Source: Micrasema longulum (lineage: Eukaryota; Arthropoda; Insecta; Trichoptera; Brachycentridae). From it: a DNA stretch of 64,000 bases. Below, piece by piece: positions 51,740-62,350 of the stretch (position 1 is its first letter; each line of letters starts with the position of its first letter). The stretch is taken from NCBI GenBank assembly GCA_022494885.1, contig JAGVSM010004273.1, positions 59,165 through 123,164 of the forward strand. Direction: 5' to 3'. The position numbers and the translations under genes are program-made. The notes beneath the pieces are model-generated. The model searched no databases. It was not told the DNA's origin and saw nothing but the letters and a program-made list of their open reading frames with translations.

Positions 51740-51831
51740 TCATCGGGTAGTGATTTTCTTACGCTAATACAATTCAGGTACTGGGTTCGACTACCGACAT
51801 GACCTACATGAAATATTTTTTCTGAATGTAA
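51740..51831 (+). mobile_element. tRNA-like SINE1 head fragment
   Basis: GGGTAGTGATTTTCTTACGC and B box CTGGGTTCGACTACCGACAT, then TGAAATATTTTTT as in the start of the SINE1 body. It lies at the broken end of the mariner fragment. Confidence 0.5.
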
Positions 51832-52117
51832 CGAATTTGGCAATAATTCATAGCATCTTCACCGTATAGTGCACAAATATCGCGAGCAGCCTTGGCAGCA
51901 TTATTCCTTAAATTGAACGCGAACAGAAAGAGGTGTCGAAAATTCTCACTTTCGTCTACTTGACATTCCATTTTGTAATCAAATAAAATAATATTTATAA
52001 CGTAAATGCAAATATTTTTTTGAGCTGGAAATTTCATTCCATTTTACTATTTTGTTTTTCATTTGGTGCTCATTTTTAAATTTGAAATAAAAACAGACAC
52101 GACTTATATTGACTCCG
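51832..52117 (-). mobile_element. Mariner transposon, 5' end and HTH fragment
   Basis: Minus strand: the end GGAGTCAATATAAGTCGTGT, then a 5' UTR and MECQVDESENFRHLFLFAFN followed by LRNNAAKAARDICALYGEDA. This is the 'LLF.F..G..A.EA...IC..YGE.A' helix-turn-helix region at the N-terminus of mariner-family transposases. The catalytic DDD domain is missing. A second fragment is at 54665-54906. Confidence 0.7.
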
Positions 52118-52159
52118 ACCGGTTTATTAATTGAACCACTCAAATTATCTCAATTATTA

Positions 52160-52812
52160 TCATTATTAGGGATAACTTATATAGCGCCATTTTCGTAATA
52201 AAATACCTCAAGGGCGCTTTACATGGTGATTCTATTGTTAAGTTAATTTAATTGAAGCTTTAAAATTTGTAATTTAATTAAAATAATTTATTTTGTTGTC
52301 ACGTGCTACGGATTTATTCAAATGATTTAGAGAACAAGTGGGTTTTAAGTTTTTTCCGAAACATCACTTCACTTTCACAGCCTCGCACCTCTGCTGGGAG
52401 AGCATTCCATGCCATAGGGCCTGCGACCGCAAATGCGCGTTCACCAAATTTAGTGCGCTGTTTTCGTAGAGGTATAATAACTTTTCCTCTCGCCGTAGAC
52501 GTAGCTGATCTAAGCGTGAGATGCCTGTCTGCTAGTTCATCTGGAATGCATAGTTCCCTTAGATATTCCGGAGCCGAGTTGTGCAGTGACTTATACATAA
52601 ACCAACAGAGTTTGTATTCGACCCTCTGTGGAAAACGTAGCCAGTGTAGTTCCCGAAGTAGTGGAGTGATATGACTGAACTTAGAGATTCCGAAAATACG
52701 TCTCGCTGCGGCATTCAATACAGATTGTAGGCGAGTCATTTTGTTCATTGGTAGACCTGCATAGTTACCATTACAATAATCGACTCTAGACACTACAAAC
52801 GCATTTATTAAT
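52160..52812 (-). mobile_element. L2-type LINE (family A), best-preserved copy
   Basis: 3' tail at 52168-52220 (preceded by TTATTATC repeats), then 3' UTR and an open RT C-terminus. It extends 5' further than the other copies (to about 52812). Reference for the fragments at 556, 10569, 13320, 15128, 45720, 48893 and 59913. Confidence 0.9.
52314..52793 (-). pseudogene. L2/CR1-type reverse transcriptase C-terminus, open frame
   Basis: 159 codons without a stop: MSRVDYCNGNYAGLPMNKMT, LQSVLNAAARRIFGISKFSH, ITPLLRELHWLRFPQRVEYK, SAPEYLRELCIPDELADRHL, KFGERAFAVAGPMAWNALPA and MFRKKLKTHLFSKSFE. The order and wording are those of the post-palm C-terminal region in L2/CR1 LINE proteins. The YxDD catalytic motif and the endonuclease are absent because of 5' truncation. 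The family may have been active recently, since the frame is open. Confidence 0.9.
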
Positions 52813-53395
52813 CAAGTTATCAAGTTATATTATATATTAATCAAGTTATTCAGTATTGTTTTTTACGTCACATTTTGCGTTATTCATCAATTACTTTTGT
52901 TGTCACAGATTTCAGCTATTTTACATTAAAAGCTACCCTAAGAAATGTTTTTTTTTCAGTGTGAGCTGTTTTTCAGTGTAAGCGCATAAATATGAAATAA
53001 TATTTAAATCTAACTCATTCAACTTACGAATCTTTGTTCACAGAAAAATTAAATTATGAAATTGAAAAAAAAACATGATAGAAAGTCTAGAAATGACCTT
53101 CTCTCGTTCATATTGAACCTCCAGGTATAAAGTATAACCTACAGATATAATGTATCCTTGAACCACGGTTTACTATTGAGGTTAATGTTACGAAAACTTT
53201 ATATGGGTACTACATAAATTATTGTTTATTTTTCTCTAATACATTTACGATTCGCCTCGAAACTTTTACCCCGTTTGGCCGTTTATTCAAACATTTTCCC
53301 TAGTGTACATAATATGCGTTGCTGTGAAAATACATATTTTTGTGTACAGCACAAGTGTCTTTTATAGTATATGTACTTCATAGCAACAAACAGTA
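52813..53395. other. Unassigned segment
   Basis: AT-rich with no recognised repeat or gene. Confidence 0.35.
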
Positions 53396-53480
53396 GTGAC
53401 CGACCGAAATAAGATTTTCAGCTGAAACCAAAACAGAATTTCGGCTTCTGTTCTAGTTTCGGCCAAAACATATTTAAATA
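53396..53480 (+). repeat. Family T repeat
   Basis: GTGACCGACCGAAATAAG, TTTCAGCTGAAACC, ATTTCGGCTTCTGTTCTAGT, TTTCGGCC, TATTTAAATAAGTTAAAA: nearly the text of 19565-19652. Confidence 0.6.
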
Positions 53481-54664
53481 AGTTAAAATTCACTTCAAAA
53501 CCGCCCAATATTCATTAAGATATAATATATAGAGATAACACTCCATACAAATCCAACTAAAAAGTCGTCACCTAAGGACAGAAATTGACCAGCGGAGATA
53601 GCAAATATCGTCAACTCGACTTTGACAAGCAAAACAAGTAGTACAGTAAGAAGCGCGGACTGTTAACATCGGTCTACTGTGAGTTCTATTCAGTATGTCG
53701 CTCCCTTCCGCATACGTCACCTTTGTTTGTCGTTTCGCTTTATGCCCGACTAACTGAGTAGGACGGATACAGGAGATTACTCACAAATGGTAACATATTA
53801 ATAAGACGTGTTTTGACATTAAAATTTATTTTTTAAACATGTATTGATTAAGATAAGAACATCACTTGCCGGTGGAAGGTTATACCATCGCTTTTCCAGA
53901 TCGACTTGTGCAGTATCTTAGCGTACATATATACATTTTAGTAATTTCGAGGAGAAAAGTACCTGGCGAACGTTCGCAACAGACTAAAGTTTGTTTTATC
54001 AAACATAGACCAATTGGCCGCAGGTTGAGGGAACATATTTCGAACGCTTATGTTTACTCTAGTTATATACCTTAATGCCAAAATTAGGCGTTTTTACTGT
54101 TGACCCTTACAAGTTCATTAAAAGATGTGTTAAATAAAATACACAATAGGGTTTAATAAAATCACGTTTTTTTTTACATTTTTAAAGTAGTAAGGGTCTA
54201 TGAATAATTGTGCAATAAAAAAAATTGCTTCTGAATTAAAGCATAAAAACTATTTTAAAATTTGTAATTTTGAACTACCGCAAAAACGGTCATTGCATTG
54301 GCCACGCCCCTAAAACGTCACGATTCATGTTAGTTTTCAACATTGTTCTTAACCATTCATTTTTTTATGGATCGTCACGAATTTTGACGTCACAACTATC
54401 AGTGCCAAACATGTCGCGTTTTTCTAGTGACATATTTTTTACCGTTTCTTTTTTAATGTTATAAATGAAAACATTTCCCCACAATATCCATATTGAATTT
54501 AATAATACAATTAATAATTCTAAATCCATTTCATATATTTTTATCGGTATTCGCAGTATGTGATTTTTCCCTATAAAGGCATAAATTTAACTAGGATTTT
54601 TTTTACCGCTTTTTAATTCGTTGTTTTATTTTACGACGAATTAATCAATAATGTATTATTTGTA
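53481..54664. other. Unassigned unique segment with a CRE
   Basis: 53560-53770 and 53860-54080 are unique and of balanced composition. 54298-54400 contains GGCCACGCCCC, AAACGTCACG and TTGACGTCACAA. The 69- and 64-codon frames at 53866-54075 and 54270-54464 have no domain. No gene assigned. Confidence 0.35.
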
Positions 54665-54906
54665 TTGCCCTTATGCGTATTCCCTCGATTAAACGCGAAC
54701 TGAAGAAGATGTCAAAAATGCCACTTGTCTACATGACATTCCATTTCGAAGGCTTGTAATAAAATAAAATAATATGTGTAACGTAAAATCAAATGCAACA
54801 TCTTATTGAGCAGAAAATTTTCTTTCGAATCACGTTTACTATTTTGTTATACTAGAGGTACTCATTTTTTAATTAAAAAAAAAACAGACGCAACTTATAT
54901 TAACAC
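54665..54906 (-). mobile_element. Mariner transposon, 5' end fragment
   Basis: Minus strand: GGTGTTAATATAAGTTGCGT, the 5' UTR, then MECHVDKWHF and, after a stop, FAFNRG: a decayed version of the HTH region at 51832-52117. Confidence 0.6.
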
Positions 54907-55682
54907 CTTATATTATATCACACACATAACTGTATTATACATTTCTCCCGGACACGAAAACGGAGCTTTTCGAAGATTGTAGAAATAGCGAAATTACTAA
55001 TATTTATTGGACACTTAAACACGAAATATTTTATGTTCTTTGATGTAGAAATGTATTTTTTTGCCACTAAATAAATTGTATTAAAAAAAACAATCATAAA
55101 AAAGTACTTTGACCAGTAAGCGTGGTTAATAATCGAATTAATTATCTTATTAGTAATGTATTGACTGTTAATTAACAATAAAACATATTTACAAATAACA
55201 TTAATAAAATAAGCTAGCATTTTAGTGTAATTTGCAAATTAAAACATCAAACAGCAATTAATTCATCGTATTGTCACACAATAAACAATCAGTCAATCGT
55301 TTCATTATCAAACAAATTATGTAATTCAAATTTTACGATCATTTTACGACGCCGAAACATTTAATTTTATGATAATTAAAACATGTTCTTATCGTACAAA
55401 CAGGTAACTGACCTGCCTCATAGAAATGGATAATAAATAATTAAATATTATGTACCACTAGGTGAGTCATTTCTACATAAAAGTTGCAAATCTACAAAAA
55501 GCCTAAAAAAAACATCTATAAATTATTTGGTTTATATATTATTAACTAGTTTTAGGAGATACGTGAACTTTAGATACGTCATTTTATTAAGGGACGGACA
55601 TATAATAAAAACTAGTTTGAAAGAGGGGTCATTTTTATTTATTTATAAATTTATTGCATATATATATATATATATGTATTAC
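54907..55682. other. Unassigned AT-rich segment
   Basis: The minus frame 54918-55220 (100 codons, Ile/Lys/Phe-rich) has no domain. (TA)n at 55655-55675. No gene. Confidence 0.35.
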
Positions 55683-56046
55683 CAGGGGTGCAGTTATGAA
55701 TCTTCTCTTCCCCCGAGAGAGTGATTGATTCGAAGATTTTTATTTTTTTGATGTGACGACACTGTGTTTCATATAATGGCCACACTGATGAATTAACGTC
55801 AAATGGTGTATAAAACTGCTTAAAAAACAGAAATAAAACTAAAACGGTTTGGTCAATTCAACCTAATTAAGCGATTTAAGGTATGTATGGTCACAATAAT
55901 GTTCTAAATTAAAATCACCACATTTTGATTTCATGTGTTTATATTTTTTGACGTTTCATCAGTGTGGCCATATATCAAGCAAAAATTAGTCGGATGGAAA
56001 AAATAAATATCCTCAGATAGAGAAGATTCATATTTGCACCCCAGGG
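55683..56046. mobile_element. Family Q TIR element
   Basis: Ends CAGGGGTGCAGTTATGAATC and, inverted, CTGGGGTGCAAATATGAATC, both continuing TTCTCT. A subterminal inverted pair: TGGCCACACTGATGAATTAA against TGGCCACACTGATGAAACGT. 364 bases, no transposase. hAT-like by its ends, but no 8-bp duplication was found. Confidence 0.65.
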
Positions 56047-56057
56047 CATCTATATAA

Positions 56058-56218
56058 CACTAGAACTCTTTCGCTATCCATTCGCTCTACATGTTCAAAC
56101 CAACGAGCTCCTTTCTTGATTTTGTCGATAATGCTTATCTCAGCCTTACATAATGTACGGATCTCAAAATTTGTGCATCTATCATACATAGTTTTACCAT
56201 ACATTCGCCTGAGAGATT
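56058..56218 (-). mobile_element. RTE-type LINE fragment
   Basis: Minus strand: text for a MYGKTMYDRC-like stretch, EISIIDKIKKGA and WFEHVERM. It covers the region just upstream of the RWFGH motif. Truncated at both ends. Confidence 0.65.
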
Positions 56219-56254
56219 AATTTTTTTTGAAGATTCTCTACGAAAACGCACAGC

Positions 56255-56360
56255 ACAAAGATCTATATTTCTCTGAAAACCGCATGTAAATCGGTTTAGC
56301 CGTTTAGGAGGAGTACGGCGACATCACACGTACAGAGGAATTATATATATAAAGATATAT
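56255..56360 (+). repeat. Dispersed repeat with AAATCGGTTTAGCCGTTTAG motif
   Basis: AAACCGCATGTAAATCGGTT, TAGCCGTTTAGGAGGAGTAC and ACAGAGGAATTATATATATA. Wording of the type 'aaaatcggttcagccgttt' is common in insect intronic repeats. The class is unclear. Confidence 0.4.
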
Positions 56361-56494
56361 TTTTTTTTATTTAGACAACTGCCAACAACATATTATTTAT
56401 TGTTTCAGCATTCACTTTGTGAAAAAACATTTTGAATTTATTTAAAATGAAATACTTTGTAATTTTTACCGAATAAGAGTTTAATTTATTTTAA

Positions 56495-56580
56495 CGCAAC
56501 CTAGTTTCAGTTTATATTTACACCTGGTGATGGGTTATTCAGAATACCTGAAACTAGTTGTGATATATTATAAATTTTTT
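56495..56580 (+). mobile_element. Penelope-like / retrozyme-like inverted-repeat remnant
   Basis: CAACCTAGTTTCAG (56498-56511) and CTGAAACTAGTTGTG (56548-56562) are inverse arms. The second arm completes a degenerate hammerhead. Confidence 0.45.
56521..56562 (+). ncRNA. Degenerate hammerhead-like motif
   Basis: Core CTGGTGA (56524-56530; the conserved A is G). A bulged stem II lies between TGGGTTATTC and AGAATACCT. GAAA is at 56550-56553, then palindromic ACTAGT (56553-56558). Stem I is short (CAC/GTG). Probably inactive. Confidence 0.35.
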
Positions 56581-56589
56581 ATTTTTTTA

Positions 56590-56960
56590 TTTATTTATTT
56601 ACAATTTAAAAAAACCCGTTAGGGTTACACTAGAAATTTTATATTGTCTAGTCATTTTATGTCTCGTCTAGTCTAGTTAGTTCTTTGTTTTTCAATATGA
56701 TAGTGTTGTTGTTGTCTGGTGTTATATTTGTGTATGTCAACATTTTTGGCTAATATTATGTCATCGTCTTGTATGTTTCCCAGTGTTATTTTGTGCACAA
56801 TTTTTAAGGTCTCAATTTTAGTCAAGTAGTTTATGTCAAACTGGTGTTTTTTTGTACAGTTCAGTCGTAGAGGTCAGGTAGGGTAGGTTGTATGTTAGTT
56901 TCAGAATTTTATTTTGTTGTCTTTGTATTCTTGTTATGTCTGTCTTGTTACCAGTTCTAA
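56590..56960 (-). mobile_element. Jockey/CR1-like LINE, C-terminal fragment and 3' UTR
   Basis: Minus strand encodes RTGNKTDITRIQRQQNKILK followed by LTYNLPYLTSTTELYKKTPV, the 'I..+Q.+QNK++R......Y.....L+...' region after the RT palm. Stops follow. 3' UTR with ACCCTAACGGGTT, ending in TAAATAAATAAA at 56590. Confidence 0.7.
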
Positions 56961-57524
56961 ACTAAAAAAATAAACTTATTAAACTCTTATGTAATACAAA
57001 TTACAAAGTGTTTCATTTTAAATAAATACTAGCAGCATTATAACTTCGTAAATATTACGAACCAATTCCATGACAATCAAAAACTTTTCTAATGAAAAAA
57101 TTGAAGGAAAAATCGCGAATCCTTTGTAAAAAACGCCAACTTTTAATTGAGTAATAATTACAAAAACATCGGAATTGAAATTACTTAATACTTTATACCA
57201 GTTGCATTGGTGTTAAAAGGTTTAGAAGAAATACAGGACCCCCCCCCCCCAGATGTCTCGGGTTACGCAGAAAAAAAACTTCGACATTGAGTCAATTACA
57301 AATGAAATTTATGTAATATTTTTGCTGTGACGTCCGCGTCCGTTCAGAATGTTTTAAGTCAAACCTTTACGACAAATTGCGTCACGGTTCTCATTGATCG
57401 TAATTGCGTAATTATCAGTCAGATTCGTGCGAAAGTTGTGAATCTGCAAATTCCCTAAAAAAATGTGTTTTTATTTAAGTATGTTTGTCGCAAGAGGCGA
57501 TATAAGCACTTTACAATGGAGTCC
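56961..57524. other. Unassigned segment
   Basis: AT-rich; a C-run at 57239-57251. No gene or named repeat. Confidence 0.35.
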
Positions 57525-58016
57525 TTGTCCCGACCCTGATGTATGTGAGCGAAGTACGGAATTGGAAAAACAGGGATGAAAGTAGGCTGAATGCTGTCGA
57601 AATGCAAACCCTCAGGCAAATGTGTGGTAAAACGATGTATGATAGGTTCACAAATGTCGAGATCCGTGAACTGTGTAAGGCTGAGACATGCATTATCGAC
57701 AGAATGAAGAAAGGGATACTGCGTTGGTTTGGACACGTAGAGCGAATGGACAGCGAAAGAACGGCTAAAAGGATCTACGATGCGAATGTTGATGGATGCA
57801 GAAAACGAGGAAAACCGAGAAAGATATGGCATGATCAAGTCCATCAAATACTTGAAGATGGACATGTCAAGAGTAGGAATAATCGGCGTGCGTGCATGAG
57901 AAGATGTATGAATGTAGAGGGAGCGAGATATGTATGCAAAGACAGAGTGATATGGCGCTCTATCCTCTTTGCCTACCCCTACGGAGAAACGGCATGGTGG
58001 TTTGTTTGTTTGTAAG
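57525..58016 (+). mobile_element. RTE-type LINE, longest 3' copy
   Basis: Starts inside the RT C-terminal region and runs to AYPYGETA. It is followed by a (GTTT)n tail (58003-58016), directly abutting a second RTE subfamily fragment. The stop codon TGA is mutated (GGCATGGTGG), so the frame reads through into the tail. No 3' UTR beyond a few bases. Confidence 0.9.
57539..58015 (+). pseudogene. RTE-type endonuclease/reverse transcriptase, C-terminal fragment
   Basis: 158 codons: MYVSEVRNWKNRDESRLNAV, EMQTLRQMCGKTMYDRFTNV, TCIIDRMKKGILRWFGHVER, ANVDGCRKRGKPRKIWHDQV, HQILEDGHVKSRNNRRACMR and RCMNVEGARYVCKDRVIWRS. This is the 'E..ALR...G....R..N..I' region, then RWFGHVERM and a basic RGxPRK tail, as in insect RTE proteins. 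Endonuclease and RT catalytic motifs lie outside the truncation. Non-functional alone. Confidence 0.85.
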
Positions 58017-58215
58017 GCCAGAATGAACGACCAAGGAAGACGTGGCATGATCAGATAAACCAAAATCTTAAATCTGGCCGTGTCAAAAGCAGACACAACC
58101 GAAGGGCATGTATGTATGAATGTGTCAGGATAGTTGTGTGTGGCGGTCCATCCTCTCTGCCTACCCCTACGGAGAAATGGCGTGATGGTAGTAGTAGTAG
58201 TAGAAGTATATTTTT
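58017..58215 (+). mobile_element. RTE-type LINE, second subfamily 3' end
   Basis: Encodes a GQNERPRKTWHDQINQNLKS-like stretch, then KSRHNRRACM, with an internal deletion before VVCGGPSSLPTPTEK-like out-of-frame text and GGCGTGATGG. Tail (TAG)n at 58187-58204. Tail type and internal text differ from the first subfamily. Confidence 0.8.
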
Positions 58216-59047
58216 GTCTCACTGCAACGAGACACTTTCCGAGGTAGTCGACAGAAGATAAATAGGCAAAACTATTATTCAAGTTCTTATTTCAAGGTTG
58301 GAGATTATATTATGTGCCATTATTGTAGGTCACAGGAAGTGTAGTGAACATACGTAATACGTATTATATTTAGCGTGTGCAGTGCGCATGCGTGATGCAT
58401 CCAGAAGTTTTCCCATTGTAAGATGCCATTGAAAAGGAAGTTATCAAACTCCCCGAAGAGTTGCGGATAGTTATGTTCAACAAGTGGGAGAGCCGCCCAC
58501 CCTCCAGCCGCCCCCCGCCCTATGCACTACTATGCGCTGATGTACAGTTATTCCTTTACTGGCTACATCTGCAACATAGCAAATATTGCGCTGTCCGCAA
58601 CAATTTTTAAAAAAAGATAGCAAAATAGCAAATTACGATACACTTGGAAACGAGTGAGACAGAGATATAGGTACGTATTTTCTTAGTTTTTTTGAAATGT
58701 CAAAATACAAAAATGTACGATAACATAATTGTATTCCCATGAGTTAGAAAAAACGATTATCAGATAAAAACATATTTTGTAAAACATCATTAAAACAAAA
58801 ATGAACAAATCTCGTAAACCTTTTTAAAAACAAATTGTAATATAATTTTTAGCATTAACTTAGTTCATATTAATTTTTGTGCAACTCGCTACCATAGATA
58901 CGACACAAACTGGCAGTTGTCAGTGTTATTATTTGTACTTTAAAATTTTGAAAAATGCAGGCAAAAAGGTAACTAATTGTACACTTGTTCAATAAATAAG
59001 ATTCAGTTCAATTCTATGCCGAAAATCGGCTTTCATGCTACCAATAC
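58216..59047. other. Unassigned segment
   Basis: 58480-58530 is a small C-rich island. 58330-58410 has palindromic ATACGTAATACGTAT. The rest is AT-rich. No gene. Confidence 0.35.
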
Positions 59048-59521
59048 TTCATCATTTTTCCCTTTCCGTACCGAATGGTGCATAGGGCACTGTATTGGTA
59101 CACCAATCGCAGCGTATCTTGATATTTTTGTTACATGAACGTAAGGTGATCAGTCTTACGCTTCGGGTACCAGTCCAAGGACCATGAAATATTCTAGTGT
59201 AAAAACACCTTTTTAAATAATATTTCATTTCAATTTATTTATTTTATCAACGTTTATGTACGTTGCAAAATATTTCAAAGCATACATAACACTAAAATTA
59301 ATACTAAAATTTAAATATACAAAGATGGTCAAATAAAAATACCCAGCAATTATAGAAAAATAATGTTATCCTCTCTGAATTTTTTTTCACTAATATGAAA
59401 AAAGGCGATATCCGAAGAGATGCGGTTGAGTAAAGACATCAACCATGTCGGGAATCGAACCCGAGACCTCTTGCATTTGCATGGTAGGCAAATGCGCTGA
59501 CCATCACACCACGAGGCTGAC
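59048..59521 (-). mobile_element. SINE1 copy with a ~210-base internal insertion
   Basis: 3' body and tail 59048-59230, tRNA-like head 59438-59521 (box A GTGTGATGGTCAGCGC, box B TCGGGTTCGATTCCC). Between them, 59232-59437 is unrelated AT-rich DNA inserted just after the head. Confidence 0.8.
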
Positions 59522-59777
59522 AATGCAATAATGCATTGTGTAACATGTTCTCTCATTATATTTGTGAAAAACTTTACTGGATGTATGTATGTACAATTTT
59601 TTATATTTTGTATTCTTACATAACAACTGTTGTTTTTCCTTAATAAATAAAAATCTTTTTTTTTTACTGGCGAGTATTTAATGGACCTTTATTACTTAGA
59701 AAATGTTTTAAAAAAAGTAAATATATTTCCCTATTAGCTTGAATGGACCAAATCGTATTAGTTTTATTTCTTTTTTT
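59522..59777. other. Unassigned AT-rich segment
   Basis: No repeat or coding motif recognised. Confidence 0.3.
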
Positions 59778-59912
59778 GAAGCAGTTTTATACACCATTCG
59801 ACGTTTAATCATCAGTGTGGCCATTATTAAAGCAAAGTGTCACCGCATTAAAAAAATAAAATCTTCAAATTAATCACTCTCTAGGGGGAAGAGAAGATTT
59901 TGAATACCACCA
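59778..59912. mobile_element. Family Q fragment
   Basis: GCAGTTTTATACACCATTCG, ATCATCAGTGTGGCCATTAT and AATCACTCTCTAGGGGGAAG match the inverse of 55690-55830. One end only. Confidence 0.55.
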
Positions 59913-60163
59913 CAGATGAACTAGCCGACAGACGTCTAACGCTTAGCTTAGGTCAGCTACATTTTCGGCTAGAGGAAAGTTATTATACCTCCACGTAACC
60001 ATAACCAGCGTACTAAATGCTATCCCAGCAGAAGTGCTGTGAGAGTGAAGTGATGTTTCGGAAAAGTAAAAATTAAATCGATTTATTTATAGAATCACTT
60101 TGTAAAGCGCTCTTGAGGTATTATATTACGAAAATGGCGCTACATTTGCTATCCATAATAATA
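59913..60163 (+). mobile_element. L2-type LINE fragment (family A)
   Basis: Decayed coding text for DELADRRLT and RKVIIPPR-like, then FRKS, a shortened 3' UTR and the structured tail (AAAGCGCTCTTGAGGTATTA, ATGGCGCTACATTTGCTATC). Several indels. Confidence 0.75.
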
Positions 60164-60704
60164 ATCGATACTATAAACTATAATTACACTAAAATAAATT
60201 ATTGACATTTGTATTTCAACCACTACGCATCCATGTTAATTCTAACCTCAAACAACAAACTAGACAGCGTCTTGCTTGGAATGCAAAATATCCGACAAAT
60301 CTTATTAAAATCTTGAACTTCGCCAACCTTGACCCGGCGTAGCCCTCCCGTGATACATATATCTAGTACCTATTCGGTACCTGAGTAAACACAGCACAAA
60401 CTTTCAAGACAGTTTTCGTCCTACTTTATGACGCCTTGTAAACGTTAACCGAGGGTTGTCAAATTGCCTTTCGAATATGGAACACTTTCCCGGACGCGCT
60501 TCCAAAGAAAATGCCGACTCATCTCAGACAAAAGGCTTGCTATGAAACCGTGTTGCTGAACTATTAATACTTTTTTGCTAGAATTCTATATCATAATAGC
60601 GCACGGCAGCAAAACGTATTTCGTATGAATTAAAAGGCGACATTTTAGTTCAATATTACCGAAAGAGCATTTTATAAGGCCGATTATTTAACACGTTTTT
60701 AAAA
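60164..60704. other. Unassigned unique segment
   Basis: Balanced composition between 60230 and 60560; no frame or repeat recognised. Confidence 0.35.
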
Positions 60705-60755
60705 GTTACAGAGCTACCGTAGAGAATGCATGCCCGGTTGGAATTCTAGCGTGTA
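60705..60755 (-). mobile_element. Family B block fragment
   Basis: Minus strand: GCTAGAATTCCAACCGGGCA, TGCATTCTCTACGGTAGCTC: one degraded hairpin block. Confidence 0.45.
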
Positions 60756-60814
60756 TTTACTATTGAAAATATTGTAAAAAAGTTAAATAAAATTATTTAA
60801 AATTTAAGTGGTAA

Positions 60815-61150
60815 AAATGTAAACAAACAAACGAAGAAACCACCGCGCCGTTTCCCCGTAGAGGTAGGCAGAGGAGATATAACGCCGCATCACTTTGTTC
60901 TTGCATACAGCTTCCTCTACATTCGTACATTTTCTTATGCACGCACGATGATTATTCCGACTTCTGACATGTCCTTCATGTATTTGTTGAATTCGGTCAT
61001 GCCATGTCTTTCTCGGTCTTTCGCCCTCATTCGCTCTACGGGTCCAAGCCAACGCGCAGCACTGCTTTCTCGATTTGACGATAACGCTTGTCTCAGCCTT
61101 GCACGATGCGCGGATCTCGACACTTGCACCCCATCACACGTAGTTTTGAC
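60815..61150 (-). mobile_element. RTE-type LINE 3' portion
   Basis: Minus strand: ESSAARWLGPVERMRAKDRE, RPRKTWHDRIQQIHEGHVRS, NVEEAVCKNKVMRRYISSAY, then the YLYGETAR end and a (GTTT)n tail at 60818-60835. Frame-shifted and mutated (RWLGP in place of RWFGH). It also shows a deletion of the NIYNANVDG segment. Confidence 0.8.
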
Positions 61151-61944
61151 GGCAAGATTGTTTCAAGTAATATGCCACGCGAGATTACATAAGCATAGAG
61201 AGCCATAAATGACATAATAAATTCAAATTTTCTGGTACGAATTTAAGTTTGCGAATTAAGAATTTCGCAAAATACAAAAAGTCTTGAAATGCGGGACGCC
61301 TGTCACCTCAAACAGTTAGGAGCGTCCTCGTTCCCGTGACCTTTGCGCTCGAGGGGGGAGAGTAGCGGGTAGCGGGTAGCAAGTAGCAGGGGGTAATATT
61401 TCACGGGTGGCATAGCACGTGGTCTACAACTATTCTCGTTAGAATTCTGCCCAGACACACGTTTCTTCAAGGATCGCCCTTTCCTCCCTCGGGAGAAAAG
61501 TGAATTACGCCCCGTCCAGACGAGGTCACGCGGTTGCGGGGATGGTTTATGCTAATCTAATGGATGCTCACTCACTTTCTGCGCAATGAGCCCTCATCTT
61601 CTTACTTAACTCTCGCATTTAGGCACTCTTCGAAGTCGGGATTCGCTCGAGTAAACAAGACGCGAGGATGCTCTTCCAGCGTATTAGACTTTTCATTGTC
61701 TGCATCGGGGCTTACAAACACCTGGATCCGCATTACCCAGAGACGGTTAGGTTTACTGGTGTTTGTCGATATAGTTAACTCGAATTTTCTGAAAGAAAAT
61801 AGAGCCCTTGTTTAAAAAACAGCAAATGCACATATTTTTCCGTTTTGATTTTATGATGTCCATATTTGTTCTTTTTAAAAAACGATGAAAATCACTAATT
61901 CCATTCTTAAATCATACATTTAAAATTAACATTTAAAGCACTAA
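61151..61944. other. Unassigned unique segment with GGGTAGC repeats
   Basis: 61355-61390 has four imperfect GGGTAGC/AAGTAGC units. 61500-61760 is balanced unique DNA with a domain-free 83-codon frame (61564-61815) and ATGCTAAT at 61548. No gene called. Confidence 0.35.
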
Positions 61945-62350
61945 CTCAAAAATATCCCAGCACGTCTTACAGCTACAGAGATTGGGATTCTAGTTCATCG
62001 TTTCCAATTATGATATATTTCAATTATAACAGATAGGAGTTAAATTACAGCACGTCTTGCAGCTACAGAGCGCATGGACGGTGAGTAATCTAGCTCCAAT
62101 TTACATCATGTTTAAATTTGGCAATGAAGTTAAGTGTTTGCACGATATTATCATTTTAATTTTTTTAACTCATTTTTTTTAATGGGAGTTAGATTATAAC
62201 AAGTATACAGCTTCTGAGCTCATGGATTGTTGAAATTCTAGACCCCATTTACAAAATTTAAGTATTTTATGGTTGATTCGGTTGGTTGATATTGAAGCAA
62301 GATCACCAATCGTCTTGCAGCTACAAAGCGCATGGGCGAGTGGAATCTAT
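61945..62350 (-). mobile_element. Family B element, four blocks
   Basis: Minus strand blocks near 61975 (missing the CGCATGGACGG half), 62070, 62218 and 62330. The L2-type tail is lost or degraded. Spacing resembles the other copies. Confidence 0.7.

Noticed and set aside
57455..58282. 275-codon minus-strand frame, the longest in the window
   Set aside because: It is the antisense shadow of two RTE fragments, whose plus-strand frames carry the conserved protein motifs.
59438..59521. tRNA gene on the minus strand
   Set aside because: Excellent B box, but it is the head of a SINE1 copy whose body lies at 59048-59230.
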